Assembly (NCBI GenBank): GCA_949296915.1
Contig: CASFPX010000002.1
Coordinates: 62,001-126,000 of the forward strand
Source of the DNA: Onthovicinus sp900555545
GTDB lineage: Bacteria; Bacillota; Clostridia; Oscillospirales; Acutalibacteraceae
DNA: 64,000 bases
Direction: 5' to 3'
Shown one piece after another: positions 8,621 to 16,048 of the stretch. Position 1 is the first letter of the stretch. Every line of letters begins with the position of its first letter. The notes beneath the pieces were generated by a model. That model was not told the origin of the DNA, did not search any database, and saw only the letters and a program-made list of their open reading frames with translations. The position numbers were made by a program, and so were the translations under genes.

Positions 8621-8661
8621 ATATTTGTTTATACCGTATTGCGTTGAACTGAATCTATAAA

Positions 8662-8686
8662 CGCCCGGCAGGATTCCTGCCGGGCG
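8662..8686 (-). terminator. Terminator of the LCAT-like hydrolase gene
   Basis: Near-perfect 12-bp inverted repeat with arms 8662-8673 and 8675-8686 (CGCCCGGCAGGA arm), read leftward and followed by TTTAT. Confidence 0.75.
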
Positions 8687-8721
8687 CCCCCTTTGATCGG
8701 TAAAAATTCTCTCTGCGAGAT

Positions 8722-10656
8722 TTATAACTGTTTTTTCTTCCGGTTCAGCGCGATCAAAGTTCCTCCAGCAGCCGCTGCAAGTACGCCAAAAACCAAGCCT
8801 GCCCATGATGAATCCCCCGTATCAGGACTGTCCACAGCGGCACCACCGGATTCCACCAATCCGCTGTCCACATCTTCCTGATCTGCGCCAATGGGAGCGC
8901 TATTATCCGCATCCCTCTCCGTTCCATTTACGTGGTCGGCCCCTGGCTCTTCGGGACCCGTACCATCCGGTGACGGTGCAGATGATCCGATGGAACCATC
9001 CGCACTCGGCTCCGTAAACTCCTCGGGTTCCGTTGTTTCTTCTGGCTCTGTTGTATTCTCAGGATCCGTCATATCCCCAGACGCTGTTGTGCCCACAGGT
9101 TCTGTCGTATCCACAGGTTCTGTTGTATCCACAGGCTCTGTTGTATCCACAGGCTCTGTTGTGCCGGATGTAGGCTCCTCCATCAATGGCATATCCATCA
9201 GATTTTCAGACGCATCAACTGCCATAAACTGCGGATATGCCTCCGTCGTATGGATATCAATCTCCTCTTCCGCTGTAATCAGCCAGACGATAAAATCCAT
9301 GGTGGTCGTACCATAATGATAGCCGACATGGTCTGCCCCACGGATCAGCCAGGTATGTTCCGGCAGCATACAGGCGGAGGCATCCACCACATTGTCCGGT
9401 GACAGATGATTGTGCCCGTCCTGCACCGCTTGGCTATAATTCTCGCCGAGTGTCCCGCCAAACGGAGCACAGATTGCACCTGCACTTGCAAGTGCAGTAT
9501 CGATCAGACTGTCCGTCTGATTGTCATAGGATGGCGAAACCGGGATCGCCGCATAACCGTACTGTGCAACAACGGCCACCTGCGTTCCGTTCTCCCTTGC
9601 CCTGTCCAGGTTCTCCTCCAAGCGGCTCTGTACCCCGTGATAGGCATTCAGCTTTTCCAACAGGATTGGATTCGTAATATGCATTGCCTGGATCGCCTGC
9701 TCGTAGTATTCACCGGGCATCACATCCCACAATCCCGGCATATTGGCTACCAGCGGAATCAGGATCTCGTCATAGACCCGATCCCCATACGTAGCGAGCA
9801 CGCGATCCAGCAGGCGAAATACACCCAGTACACCGGCTATATCAATCAGCGGACTGATATTCTCCATGCCTATCCCATCCAAATAGGCGGCCAGCGCATC
9901 CCCATTGATCTCCAGCTGACGGGTGAAGAGTTCCCCGACCATCGTCACCCCCTGAAATGCCGGGGAAAGAAAAACACAGTTTTGCAGGTCATCCGATCCA
10001 TACTGATCCAGATAGGCGGAGAGAACGCAAGTCCCCATGCTCGCCGATACAATGGTGACACGATCGGCACCCGTATCCGCTTTGACCTTTTCTACCAGTG
10101 CGTGCAGGTTTTCCGCATGGGTGAGGATATCCAGACGCCAATCGTAGGTAAACAGATACACATTCTCCGCTCCAATCTCCTCACACAAGGCGCGCACCAC
10201 GGCGGACTCCCCCTTGGTTCCGTCCAGATAATCCAAGTGGTTTGCCATGGAATCATTCCAGTGATAGGCGACATCCACGGACGGATCGGTCCCCGTCCCA
10301 TCCGGATTGCAGAGCAACGGCTCAACCCATGGAATGATTCCATTTTCCACGGCGGCCGCCAGACTGTCAACGAGTGGTTCCGGATCGGACTGCGGGTGAA
10401 GCAGGGCAGATATCAATTCCTTGACCGCAGGCAGAACATGGGGAATCATGGCAAGATCTTCCCAGTCAAACGTAGGCGGCCAAACGGCGCTGGCCGCATC
10501 CGTCCCCGCGTTCTGGTACAACTCGGCTCCCATCCCTGGGACCATGATCACTGGAGCAGGGCGGTGGGCGGCAAGTGCTGCCGGCAGACTCCCCACAGCA
10601 ATAACAGCCGCTAAGAGCAGCGCGGCTATCTTTTTCATTTTCTTTCCCTTTTTCAT
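8722..10656 (-). CDS. Cell-wall-anchored LCAT-like alpha/beta hydrolase with SPDTG sorting signal
   Basis: 644 residues. Signal peptide 1-30 (cleavage near ALAAH). The hydrolase domain starts PVIMVPGMG and has YDWRL near 171, both hallmarks of the lecithin:cholesterol acyltransferase/phospholipase family. The likely nucleophile is Ser206 in VSASMGT, where the usual first Gly of GxSxG is Ser. Residues about 480-600 are a Thr/Pro/Glu/Asp-rich stalk including four near-identical TTEPVD repeats. The C-terminus has SPDTG (about 610), a hydrophobic helix and RKKK, a sortase signal of the (S/P)PxTG class described for clostridial sortase B. It is probably a surface esterase or acyltransferase; substrate unknown. 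No sortase gene is in the window. AGGAGGTG precedes the ATG. Confidence 0.82.
   Translation of the reverse strand: MKKGKKMKKIAALLLAAVIAVGSLPAALAAHRPAPVIMVPGMGAELYQNAGTDAASAVWPPTFDWEDLAMIPHVLPAVKELISALLHPQSDPEPLVDSLAAAVENGIIPWVEPLLCNPDGTGTDPSVDVAYHWNDSMANHLDYLDGTKGESAVVRALCEEIGAENVYLFTYDWRLDILTHAENLHALVEKVKADTGADRVTIVSASMGTCVLSAYLDQYGSDDLQNCVFLSPAFQGVTMVGELFTRQLEINGDALAAYLDGIGMENISPLIDIAGVLGVFRLLDRVLATYGDRVYDEILIPLVANMPGLWDVMPGEYYEQAIQAMHITNPILLEKLNAYHGVQSRLEENLDRARENGTQVAVVAQYGYAAIPVSPSYDNQTDSLIDTALASAGAICAPFGGTLGENYSQAVQDGHNHLSPDNVVDASACMLPEHTWLIRGADHVGYHYGTTTMDFIVWLITAEEEIDIHTTEAYPQFMAVDASENLMDMPLMEEPTSGTTEPVDTTEPVDTTEPVDTTEPVGTTASGDMTDPENTTEPEETTEPEEFTEPSADGSIGSSAPSPDGTGPEEPGADHVNGTERDADNSAPIGADQEDVDSGLVESGGAAVDSPDTGDSSWAGLVFGVLAAAAGGTLIALNRKKKQL
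9085..9156 (-). repeat. 18-bp tandem repeat, four units, inside the hydrolase stalk
   Basis: Four consecutive 18-base units of the form TGTTGTATCCACAGGCTC on the plus strand (two identical, two with one to three changes), encoding TTEPVD-type hexapeptides. Such in-frame repeats can expand or contract by slippage and so change stalk length. Confidence 0.9.
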
Positions 10657-10703
10657 TCAAAACACCTCCTGCAAATGGTTGATGAACAATTCAACACAAA
10701 CAC

Positions 10704-10732
10704 ATAATAGCAGTTTGTCAATAAATAGTCAA
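10704..10732 (-). promoter_or_regulatory. Sigma-A promoter of the LCAT-like hydrolase gene
   Basis: Minus strand: TTGACT (10727-10732), 17-base spacer, TATTAT (10704-10709). Confidence 0.65.
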
Positions 10733-10781
10733 CATTAATGCGGTAAAATGTATAAAATATGCCATTTTAAGGTGCTAAAAG

Positions 10782-10799
10782 GCCGCCCAAAAGGGCGGC
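10782..10799 (-). terminator. Terminator of the NifX-like gene
   Basis: GCCGCCC (10782-10788) and GGGCGGC (10793-10799) with a 4-base loop; leftward it is followed by CTTTTAG. Confidence 0.65.
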
Positions 10800-10819
10800 T
10801 AAAAAATGAGATAAAATAA

Positions 10820-11221
10820 TCAGGAATGGCAGCCACCGCCATGGTTCCCACAGCCATGGCTTCCACAGGCGTGTCCCTCACTATGGTCATGATGGCTGCA
10901 CTGGGCGTTGGGATCTCCGCGCAGGTTGCCAGCCAGATAATCTGCGACTGCCTGATCGGCGCTCCCATGCACACCGCCGAACACCTGGATACCGGCCTGT
11001 GCCAATGCCATCTTTGCGCCGCCACCCATGCCGCCGCAGATGAGCACGTCCACGCCGTGTGTTTTCAGGAATCCTGCCAACGCACCGTGGCCGCTGCCGC
11101 CTGTCCCAGTGACCTCGGAACGAATAACACCACCGTTCTCCACCTCATAAATTTTAAAAGCTTCTGTCCGGCCAAAGTGCTGAAACACCGCGCCGTCTTC
11201 ATATGTCACTGCAATTTTCAT
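10820..11221 (-). CDS. NifX/NafY-family (dinitrogenase FeMo-cofactor-type) protein with His/Cys-rich tail
   Basis: 133 residues. Residues 1-105 match the NifB/NifX/NafY fold (MKIAVTYEDGAVFQHFGRTE; VDVLICGGMGGGAKMALAQAG), which binds metal clusters or their precursors. The last about 25 residues are packed with metal ligands (SHHDHSEGHACGSHG then CGNHGGGCHS), suggesting binding of iron, nickel or another metal. No nitrogenase genes are nearby, so a nitrogenase role is unlikely; such proteins are common in non-fixing clostridia. Two starts are possible: ATG 11221, with AGGAG about 10 bases upstream, and ATG 11230, with the site almost touching it. I prefer 11221. Confidence 0.82.
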   Translation of the reverse strand: MKIAVTYEDGAVFQHFGRTEAFKIYEVENGGVIRSEVTGTGGSGHGALAGFLKTHGVDVLICGGMGGGAKMALAQAGIQVFGGVHGSADQAVADYLAGNLRGDPNAQCSHHDHSEGHACGSHGCGNHGGGCHS

Positions 11222-11265
11222 GATCTTCATGCTCCTTTTATTGCATAATGGAAGTGATCACCGCG

Positions 11266-11292
11266 AAAAAGCGGACGGCATATGCCGTCCGC
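11266..11292 (-). terminator. Terminator of the 59-residue membrane protein gene
   Basis: Perfect 22-base palindrome (11271-11292, GCGGACGGCAT arm) followed leftward by TTTTT (11266-11270). Confidence 0.85.
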
Positions 11293-11309
11293 TGCTGAGT
11301 TGTTGTCAA

Positions 11310-11489
11310 TTATGCTACCGTCTCGGAAACGAAGTCGTCATCACAGCAGGAGCAGGATACATAGTTCTCATAATCATTGCTCGGGATGGACTGCTTCTTG
11401 GCCATAACCTTGTTGACAACCACATAAACTGCCGCACAAGCGCCGGCAATTGCCGCGATCGCCGCAAGAACCTTCAAAAACTTTTTCAT
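11310..11489 (-). CDS. Small single-pass membrane protein with acidic Cys-rich tail
   Basis: 59 residues. An N-terminal hydrophobic helix (about 4-26) is followed by a basic stretch (NKVMAKKQ) and a tail with SCSCCDDDF, three cysteines next to three aspartates. I do not recognise the family. GGAGGTG lies 8 bases before the ATG at 11489; the longer frame to 11678 overlaps rpsT and has no support. It sits between rpsT and the NifX-like gene, with its own terminator. The Cys/Asp cluster could bind a metal, which is only an inference. Confidence 0.72.
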   Translation of the reverse strand: MKKFLKVLAAIAAIAGACAAVYVVVNKVMAKKQSIPSNDYENYVSCSCCDDDFVSETVA

Positions 11490-11582
11490 TTTACATACAC
11501 CTCCGATATAATTGGCATTCAGGCACACCGTCATTATACCCAAAACCGGAACAGATGTCAACATAGTTCCCGTGAAAAAAGC

Positions 11583-11610
11583 AAAAAAACAGAACCACGC
11601 CGGTTCTGTT
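11583..11610 (-). terminator. Terminator of rpsT
   Basis: AACAGAACC (11588-11596) and GGTTCTGTT (11602-11610), followed leftward by seven Ts (11583-11589). Confidence 0.9.
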
Positions 11611-11652
11611 TCATGCTCGCCTATACAGTTGAGAACGCACGAATAGAAGCCC

Positions 11653-11910
11653 TTACGCCTTGTTGAGCTTTTTAACAAGAGCAGACTTCTTATTGGCAGC
11701 GTTATTCTTGTGGATCAGGCCTTTTACTGCGGCATGGTCAAGCTTTTTGACAGCCACCTTGACGGCCTCTTCCTTATCTGCCGCATTGGTCGCGATTGCG
11801 GTATTCGCCTTTTTCAGCGCTGTCCTAAGTGCGGACTGAGCAGCCTTATTGCGGGCAGCATTACGCTCTGCAACGAGAACGCGCTTTTTTGCTGATTTGA
11901 TATTGGGCAT
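11653..11910 (-). CDS. rpsT: 30S ribosomal protein S20
   Basis: 85 residues, highly basic helical protein with the S20 N-terminus MPNIKSAKKRV and the AxNKKSALVKKLNK-type end. It binds 16S rRNA in the body of the small subunit. GGAGGAGGTG precedes the ATG. It is divergent from gpr, the same gene pair seen in Bacillus. Monocistronic, with a sigma-A promoter and strong terminator. Confidence 0.97.
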   Translation of the reverse strand: MPNIKSAKKRVLVAERNAARNKAAQSALRTALKKANTAIATNAADKEEAVKVAVKKLDHAAVKGLIHKNNAANKKSALVKKLNKA

Positions 11911-11952
11911 ACGGACACCTCCTCCGGCATCAATCTCTAATCACAGGTAAAT

Positions 11953-11981
11953 ATGATATCATCTTTTGATAGAAAAATCAA
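11953..11981 (-). promoter_or_regulatory. Sigma-A promoter of rpsT
   Basis: Minus strand: TTGATT (11976-11981), 17-base spacer, TATCAT (11953-11958), about 45 bases before the start codon. Confidence 0.65.
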
Positions 11982-12093
11982 GTTTTTTTCAAAAAAGAAT
12001 CCCTTTTCTCGCGGTAGATGATGTTTTTTGAATCCTACAATCCCAACACACGCTCCAATTTATTAAAATGGATCCCTTACATACAGCCCGTTT

Positions 12094-12123
12094 GAATATT
12101 TTTCCAATCAAGCACTCATAATA
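12094..12123 (+). promoter_or_regulatory. Sigma-G/F promoter of gpr-spoIIP
   Basis: GAATA (12094-12098) and CATAATA (12117-12123) match GHATR and CATWMTA at every position, with an 18-base spacer. It lies about 20 bases before the gpr start. Confidence 0.75.
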
Positions 12124-12143
12124 AAGTCAGGGAGTGTGATACC

Positions 12144-13028
12144 ATGGAGTGGAGAACTGATCTGGCTTTGGAGCGCAGGGAAATACTGCACTCGATTCCG
12201 GACGGCGTCCAGACAGAGGAACTGGATCGAGGGGAAGACCACATCACCCGGATGCGGATCACAGATGATGCGGCTGCCCAGCAGCTCGGCAAACCGGCAG
12301 GGAACTATATTACCATCCAGACGCCGCCGCTCGGCGAAGCCGCAGGCTATCGGCCTGACAGCGCCGAACATGCGGCGGCGGAACTGCAAACACTTTTACC
12401 TGCGGAGGGCGGCGTACTTGTTATCGGCTTGGGCAATACCCAGATCACACCGGATGCGCTTGGCCCACGCGCCGCCGCCTCCGTACTTGCCACCCGCCAC
12501 ATCGAGCGTGCGCTCGCCCACGGAACAGGGCTTGGCAATCTAAGGGAGGTGAGTGTCCTGAGCCCCGGTGTCCTCGGACAGACGGGGATGGAGACGGCTG
12601 AAGTCATCCGCGCCGTCGTACGTGAACTGGAACCTGTGGCGGTTATCACCGTCGACGCGCTCGCCTCCGCCCGGCTGGACCGGCTGGGGTGTACGGTCCA
12701 GATGACGGATACGGGGATCGCCCCCGGATCCGGCGTTGGGAATACCCGTGCACGAATCGACCGCGATACAGTGGGGGTTCCGGTGATCTCTATCGGCGTC
12801 CCAACCGTAGTGGATGCGCTGACGCTGGCCGCAGAGCTGACCCATCATCCGGCCGACGATCCGGAGCTATCCCATGCAGTCGAACCGAATGGGGCGCGTA
12901 TGGTCGTCACGCCGCGGGAGATCGACCTGCTGGTCGAGCACGCCGCCAAGCTGGTGGGGCTCGCCATCGGCCGGGCGCTCCAGCCACATATTTCCATTGA
13001 GGACATGATGGCGATCACATCGGAATAA
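12144..13028 (+). CDS. gpr: Germination protease GPR
   Basis: 294 residues. An atypical aspartic-type endoprotease made as a zymogen in the forespore; after germination it cleaves alpha/beta SASPs to supply amino acids. Recognisable blocks are VLVIGLGNTQITPDALGP (about 93-110), VITVDALASARLDRLG and TDTGIAPGSGVGN. The N-terminal propeptide is short, as in the family. It starts about 20 bases after a consensus sigma-F/G promoter and is followed by spoIIP. A SASP substrate gene is at 1153. Confidence 0.96.
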   Translation: MEWRTDLALERREILHSIPDGVQTEELDRGEDHITRMRITDDAAAQQLGKPAGNYITIQTPPLGEAAGYRPDSAEHAAAELQTLLPAEGGVLVIGLGNTQITPDALGPRAAASVLATRHIERALAHGTGLGNLREVSVLSPGVLGQTGMETAEVIRAVVRELEPVAVITVDALASARLDRLGCTVQMTDTGIAPGSGVGNTRARIDRDTVGVPVISIGVPTVVDALTLAAELTHHPADDPELSHAVEPNGARMVVTPREIDLLVEHAAKLVGLAIGRALQPHISIEDMMAITSE

Positions 13029-13085
13029 ATCCTCCCCTCCTCCGCATAAAATGGGTAAAACAGTTTTTGCCGGGGAGTGAAATTC

Positions 13086-14252
13086 GTGTACGCAGTTGCG
13101 GGAAGAAAAAAGAAAAAGGACCGGCGCAGAACGCCAAAATCCATCTATGTGGCCTGTACAGCCTTTGTGGCCGCAGCCGGAATCTTGACAGCTGCCTTTG
13201 GAGGCGGTTATCTGGGCAATATCGCCCTGGTCAGCGCTGGAACACTGTTGCCGGAGGGGAGCAGCGCTCTACTTCACTCAGAGACTCCGACAGCGGAGCC
13301 GCCCCCGGTGACGGAAGCCGTTCAAACACAGGCCGGCGCCAGTGAACAGGATACAGACACAGATACATCCACCGAGGAAGCGCTCAACTACACCCCGGAT
13401 GACATACAGGCACTGATGGATGCCGAACAGGCAGAGATTGACGCGCTCCCGGTGAGCGGAAAAATCGACGAGCAGACCTACACGGTCAACAATGCGACCG
13501 AAGTGTTCGGCAGCGTATGGGCCCAGAACAAGACGTATGAGCATGAGCTGGATCTGGAAAAGGTGCTCAATGAACCGGTTGACCTGACGATCACCGACAA
13601 ATCCAAACCGCATATCCTCATCTTTCACACGCACACGACAGAGAGCTACATGCTGCTCGACCGTGATACCTACTCCGACGCCTATATCACCCGCAGCGAC
13701 GACCCCAAGCGCAATATGGTCCGCGTGGGCGATGAGATCTGTGACCAACTGGAGAAGGCGGGATTTGCCGTGATTCACGACACCAACATCTACGACTCCA
13801 CCTACTCCGGGGCATACTACCGCTCGGAGGATCAAATCGACAAATATATGGAACAATATCCGGAGATCCAGGTAATCCTGGACATTCACCGGGACGCCAT
13901 CAAGCAGTCTGACGGGACGATGGTCGCGCCAACCGCCGTAATCGATGGAAAAAAGGCCGCCCAAATCATGATTATCAGCGGATGTCAGGAGAAAGATATC
14001 ACCGATTTCCCGGACTGGGAATACAACCTGCGTTTTGCTGTACAACTGCAAAAATACTGCCAGGAGATGTTCCCCGGGTTGGTGCGGCCGCTCTTCTTCT
14101 GCGCACGGGAGTACAACATGCACAAATCGCGCTGCTCCCTGCTGATTGAGATGGGCAGCGACGCAAACACATTGGATGAGGCCGCCTACTCCGGCCGGAT
14201 GCTCGGCAAGGCGCTCGCCGCCCTGTTGGAAAACTATGTAGTAAAAGAATAG
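13086..14252 (+). CDS. spoIIP: Stage II sporulation protein P (SpoIIP), peptidoglycan hydrolase
   Basis: 388 residues. An N-terminal transmembrane helix (about 20-42) and a Thr/Glu/Asp-rich linker precede the C-terminal SpoIIP domain (about 165-388) with HILIFHTHTTESY, VILDIHRDA and a late LLIEMGSDANT, which supply the zinc ligands of this amidase/endopeptidase. With SpoIID and SpoIIM it drives septal thinning and engulfment. Two GTG starts are possible: 13086 has GGGGAG about 8 bases upstream, whereas 13077 overlaps that site. It follows gpr by about 57 bases, as in Bacillus. Confidence 0.94.
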   Translation: MYAVAGRKKKKDRRRTPKSIYVACTAFVAAAGILTAAFGGGYLGNIALVSAGTLLPEGSSALLHSETPTAEPPPVTEAVQTQAGASEQDTDTDTSTEEALNYTPDDIQALMDAEQAEIDALPVSGKIDEQTYTVNNATEVFGSVWAQNKTYEHELDLEKVLNEPVDLTITDKSKPHILIFHTHTTESYMLLDRDTYSDAYITRSDDPKRNMVRVGDEICDQLEKAGFAVIHDTNIYDSTYSGAYYRSEDQIDKYMEQYPEIQVILDIHRDAIKQSDGTMVAPTAVIDGKKAAQIMIISGCQEKDITDFPDWEYNLRFAVQLQKYCQEMFPGLVRPLFFCAREYNMHKSRCSLLIEMGSDANTLDEAAYSGRMLGKALAALLENYVVKE

Positions 14253-14263
14253 GAAGGGATCCC

Positions 14264-14611
14264 ATGGCCAGAAAAACAGGCAAAACAAAGGCAGCCCGCG
14301 GGAATGTCCGCCGGCTGCTCAGCAGCTATGCCGCAAGCGTCATCCTGATCCTGTGCGCCGCCGCACTCGCCTTTGGCGCAAGCACGGCTGCGGATCGGAC
14401 CAGAACGGTCTCCTTTGGGGAACAGGCCGTGGCTGCGGCTGCCAGCCCCGTGGAAAAGCTCGGGGAGAGCACTGTAAAAATGCCGGATTATATTAGGCAG
14501 ATCGATCTCTCCCCGCTCGCCCGGTCCCTCCCCAGCCTGTGCGGGCCGGTTGTCTCAAACCTCGCATATGGGATCGCGGAGACGGCGGAATTGCTGCGGG
14601 ACGGCGTATAG
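14264..14611 (+). CDS. Hypothetical membrane-anchored protein after spoIIP
   Basis: 115 residues: a basic N-terminus (about 1-18), one transmembrane helix (about 20-42) and an extracytoplasmic segment with no recognisable domain. AGGAAGGG precedes the ATG, 11 bases after the spoIIP stop, so it is probably in the gpr-spoIIP transcript and may be expressed in sporulation. I do not recognise the family. Confidence 0.68.
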   Translation: MARKTGKTKAARGNVRRLLSSYAASVILILCAAALAFGASTAADRTRTVSFGEQAVAAAASPVEKLGESTVKMPDYIRQIDLSPLARSLPSLCGPVVSNLAYGIAETAELLRDGV

Positions 14612-14663
14612 CACACCCGACAAATAGAAATAGCCCGATGTTTCACAATCGGACAGCCTGATT

Positions 14664-14927
14664 TTACCGGCGCACCAGACGGACAATCCCCTCCGCAATC
14701 AGAGCACCGACAGTCAGGCACGTCCCCTGCAGTGCCAACAGGGCGTTCGCCTCGCTGCCGTAACTTGGCACCAGAAGCGCCACTCCCCACAATACGACAG
14801 CCAGGACGGCACACAGGATCTCGACAATAAATCCCTTGCGGAACTTGTAAAAAATCAATCTCAGGATCAGCCCCAGAATGAATGGGCCAATAAAGATATA
14901 CAGGTAGTTCATCACAATTTGCAGCAT
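14664..14927 (-). CDS. Small hydrophobic membrane protein, unknown
   Basis: 87 residues with three probable membrane helices (about 5-26, 33-51, 62-80) and positive charges between the first two and at the end (RLVRR). ATG 14927 has AAGGGG about 8 bases upstream; a GTG at 14936 gives three more residues. No family recognised. It converges on the gpr-spoIIP-115 aa unit. Confidence 0.6.
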   Translation of the reverse strand: MLQIVMNYLYIFIGPFILGLILRLIFYKFRKGFIVEILCAVLAVVLWGVALLVPSYGSEANALLALQGTCLTVGALIAEGIVRLVRR

Positions 14928-14969
14928 ATAAGCCACCCCTTTCTCAATAGTTTTTCACCATACTGTCTT

Positions 14970-15210
14970 TCATATTTCGGCTCCCAATCTGTTCACAGCA
15001 GCCACTGAAGGGACAACTACCCAGCCGAAAGCATTGGAGTAGTTGGCCGCCGCACTCATCAGAGAGACGAGCCTCATTAGGCCGTCAGTGCCACACCAAG
15101 CGTCAGTATCCGGTACCAGTCGCAAAAGAGTATTGAACGACATCGCATCCACAATCCTTCCCATCGGATTGTCATCGTCCAGCAGGGAAGCCCTCCCGCT
15201 CTAACTCCAT
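14970..15210 (-). pseudogene. Possible remnant of a small gene, frameshifted
   Basis: From 15164 leftward a 64-residue frame reads like real protein (RIVDAMSFNTLLRLVPD, then SAAANYSNAFGWVVV). An ATG at 15210 opens a different frame (MELEREGFPAG) that stops after 12 codons just before it. Together they suggest a single small protein broken by a one-base shift near 15175. No ribosome binding site is clear. The alternative is a spurious frame in an otherwise empty 440-base interval (14928-15376). Confidence 0.28.
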
Positions 15211-15310
15211 TATAGCTATCCCGTCTGGAAAGTAAACAAATCCAATCATTCTGTAAACAACTGTAAAATGTTGTCACCACAGTGTTACCAAATTTGCATT
15301 TCAACAAAAT

Positions 15311-15345
15311 AAAAACCCGCGAAATCCTTACCGGGATCCCGCAGG
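15311..15345 (-). terminator. Terminator of pduL
   Basis: GGATCCCGCAGG (15334-15345) pairs, with G-U pairs, with CCCGCGAAATCC (15316-15327) and is followed leftward by TTTTTATT. Confidence 0.75.
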
Positions 15346-15376
15346 TCTTATTTAGTATTCTCCAGCAAAGAAGCGC

Positions 15377-15949
15377 TCAGATCAACTGGACCGTCATGCC
15401 CGGTACAGCGCCTGCAGCGTTGCTCTCATCGGTATCGATATGCATGGCGAGGGAAAACTTCTCACTCACGCGGACGACAACATCGCCGAACACAAGAGAG
15501 CGGCCGTCACTGTCGACCTCGACACAGACGACGTCTTTATCCGCCACGCCCAGCTCCTGCGCATCCGCCGGCGTCATATGAATGTGGCGCTTGGCCACGA
15601 TCACGCCCTCGCTGATCTCGATCTCCCCCTTGGGGCCGACGATTTTACACGCGCCGCTGCCAGCGATATCCCCCGACTCGCGGATGGGTGCTTTTACACC
15701 GATGGAACGTGCATCCGTGGCGGAGAGCTCCACCTGTACCGCACTGCGAACCGGCCCGAGGATGGATACCGCAGGAAACTGCCCTTTCGGACCGATAACG
15801 GCGACACGCTCCTCACAGGCAAATTGCCCGGGCTGAGAGAGATCTTTTTTCTTCGTGAGCTCGTAGCCCGGGCCAAAGAGCGTCTCCAGCGCCTCACGGC
15901 TGACGTGGACATGGCGGGCAGATGTTTCAAGCAGAATTGGTTTATCCAT
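15377..15949 (-). CDS. pduL: Phosphate propanoyltransferase (PduL-type phosphotransacylase)
   Basis: 190 residues, the size of PduL. Two PTAC domains each bring zinc-binding histidines: ETSARHVHVS near residue 11 and VAKRHIHMTP near 122. The enzyme exchanges acyl-CoA and acyl phosphate (propionyl or acetyl), linking to ATP formation through a kinase. No microcompartment gene or encapsulation peptide is seen, so it probably replaces Pta in general acetate or propionate metabolism. The ATG at 15949 follows GGAGG at 10 bases. The leader carries a palindrome (15972-15988). Confidence 0.92.
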   Translation of the reverse strand: MDKPILLETSARHVHVSREALETLFGPGYELTKKKDLSQPGQFACEERVAVIGPKGQFPAVSILGPVRSAVQVELSATDARSIGVKAPIRESGDIAGSGACKIVGPKGEIEISEGVIVAKRHIHMTPADAQELGVADKDVVCVEVDSDGRSLVFGDVVVRVSEKFSLAMHIDTDESNAAGAVPGMTVQLI

Positions 15950-15971
15950 GGAATGATTGCCTCCGTTAAAT

Positions 15972-15988
15972 CCTGCAAAAATTGCAGG
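15972..15988. promoter_or_regulatory. Palindrome in the pduL leader, candidate operator
   Basis: CCTGCAA-AAA-TTGCAGG, a perfect 7-bp inverted repeat with a 3-base centre, lies between the pduL promoter and its ribosome binding site. A repressor bound here would block pduL. It has no U-tract, so it is not a terminator. Confidence 0.45.
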
Positions 15989-16007
15989 GTAGTTTAAATT
16001 TGATTCT

Positions 16008-16036
16008 ATTTTACACCCAATGACTTTTATTTGCAA
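16008..16036 (-). promoter_or_regulatory. Sigma-A promoter of pduL
   Basis: Minus strand: TTGCAA (16031-16036), 17-base spacer, TAAAAT (16008-16013). Confidence 0.6.
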
Positions 16037-16048
16037 TTATGTTATACT
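16020..16048 (+). promoter_or_regulatory. Probable promoter of the uracil-DNA glycosylase gene
   Basis: ATGACT (16020-16025), 17-base spacer, TATACT (16043-16048). It overlaps the divergent pduL promoter almost completely, so the two may compete for RNA polymerase. Confidence 0.45.

Noticed and set aside
9085..9156. Possible CRISPR-like or regulatory repeat
   Set aside because: Units are contiguous 18-mers without spacers and stay in frame with the stalk-coding region.
10820..11221. Nitrogen fixation island
   Set aside because: Only one NifX-like protein is present; no nifHDK, nifB or nifE lies nearby, and such proteins are common in non-fixing anaerobes.
15377..15949. Bacterial microcompartment locus around pduL
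   Set aside because: No shell protein, diol dehydratase or aldehyde dehydrogenase gene is adjacent and the protein lacks an N-terminal encapsulation extension.
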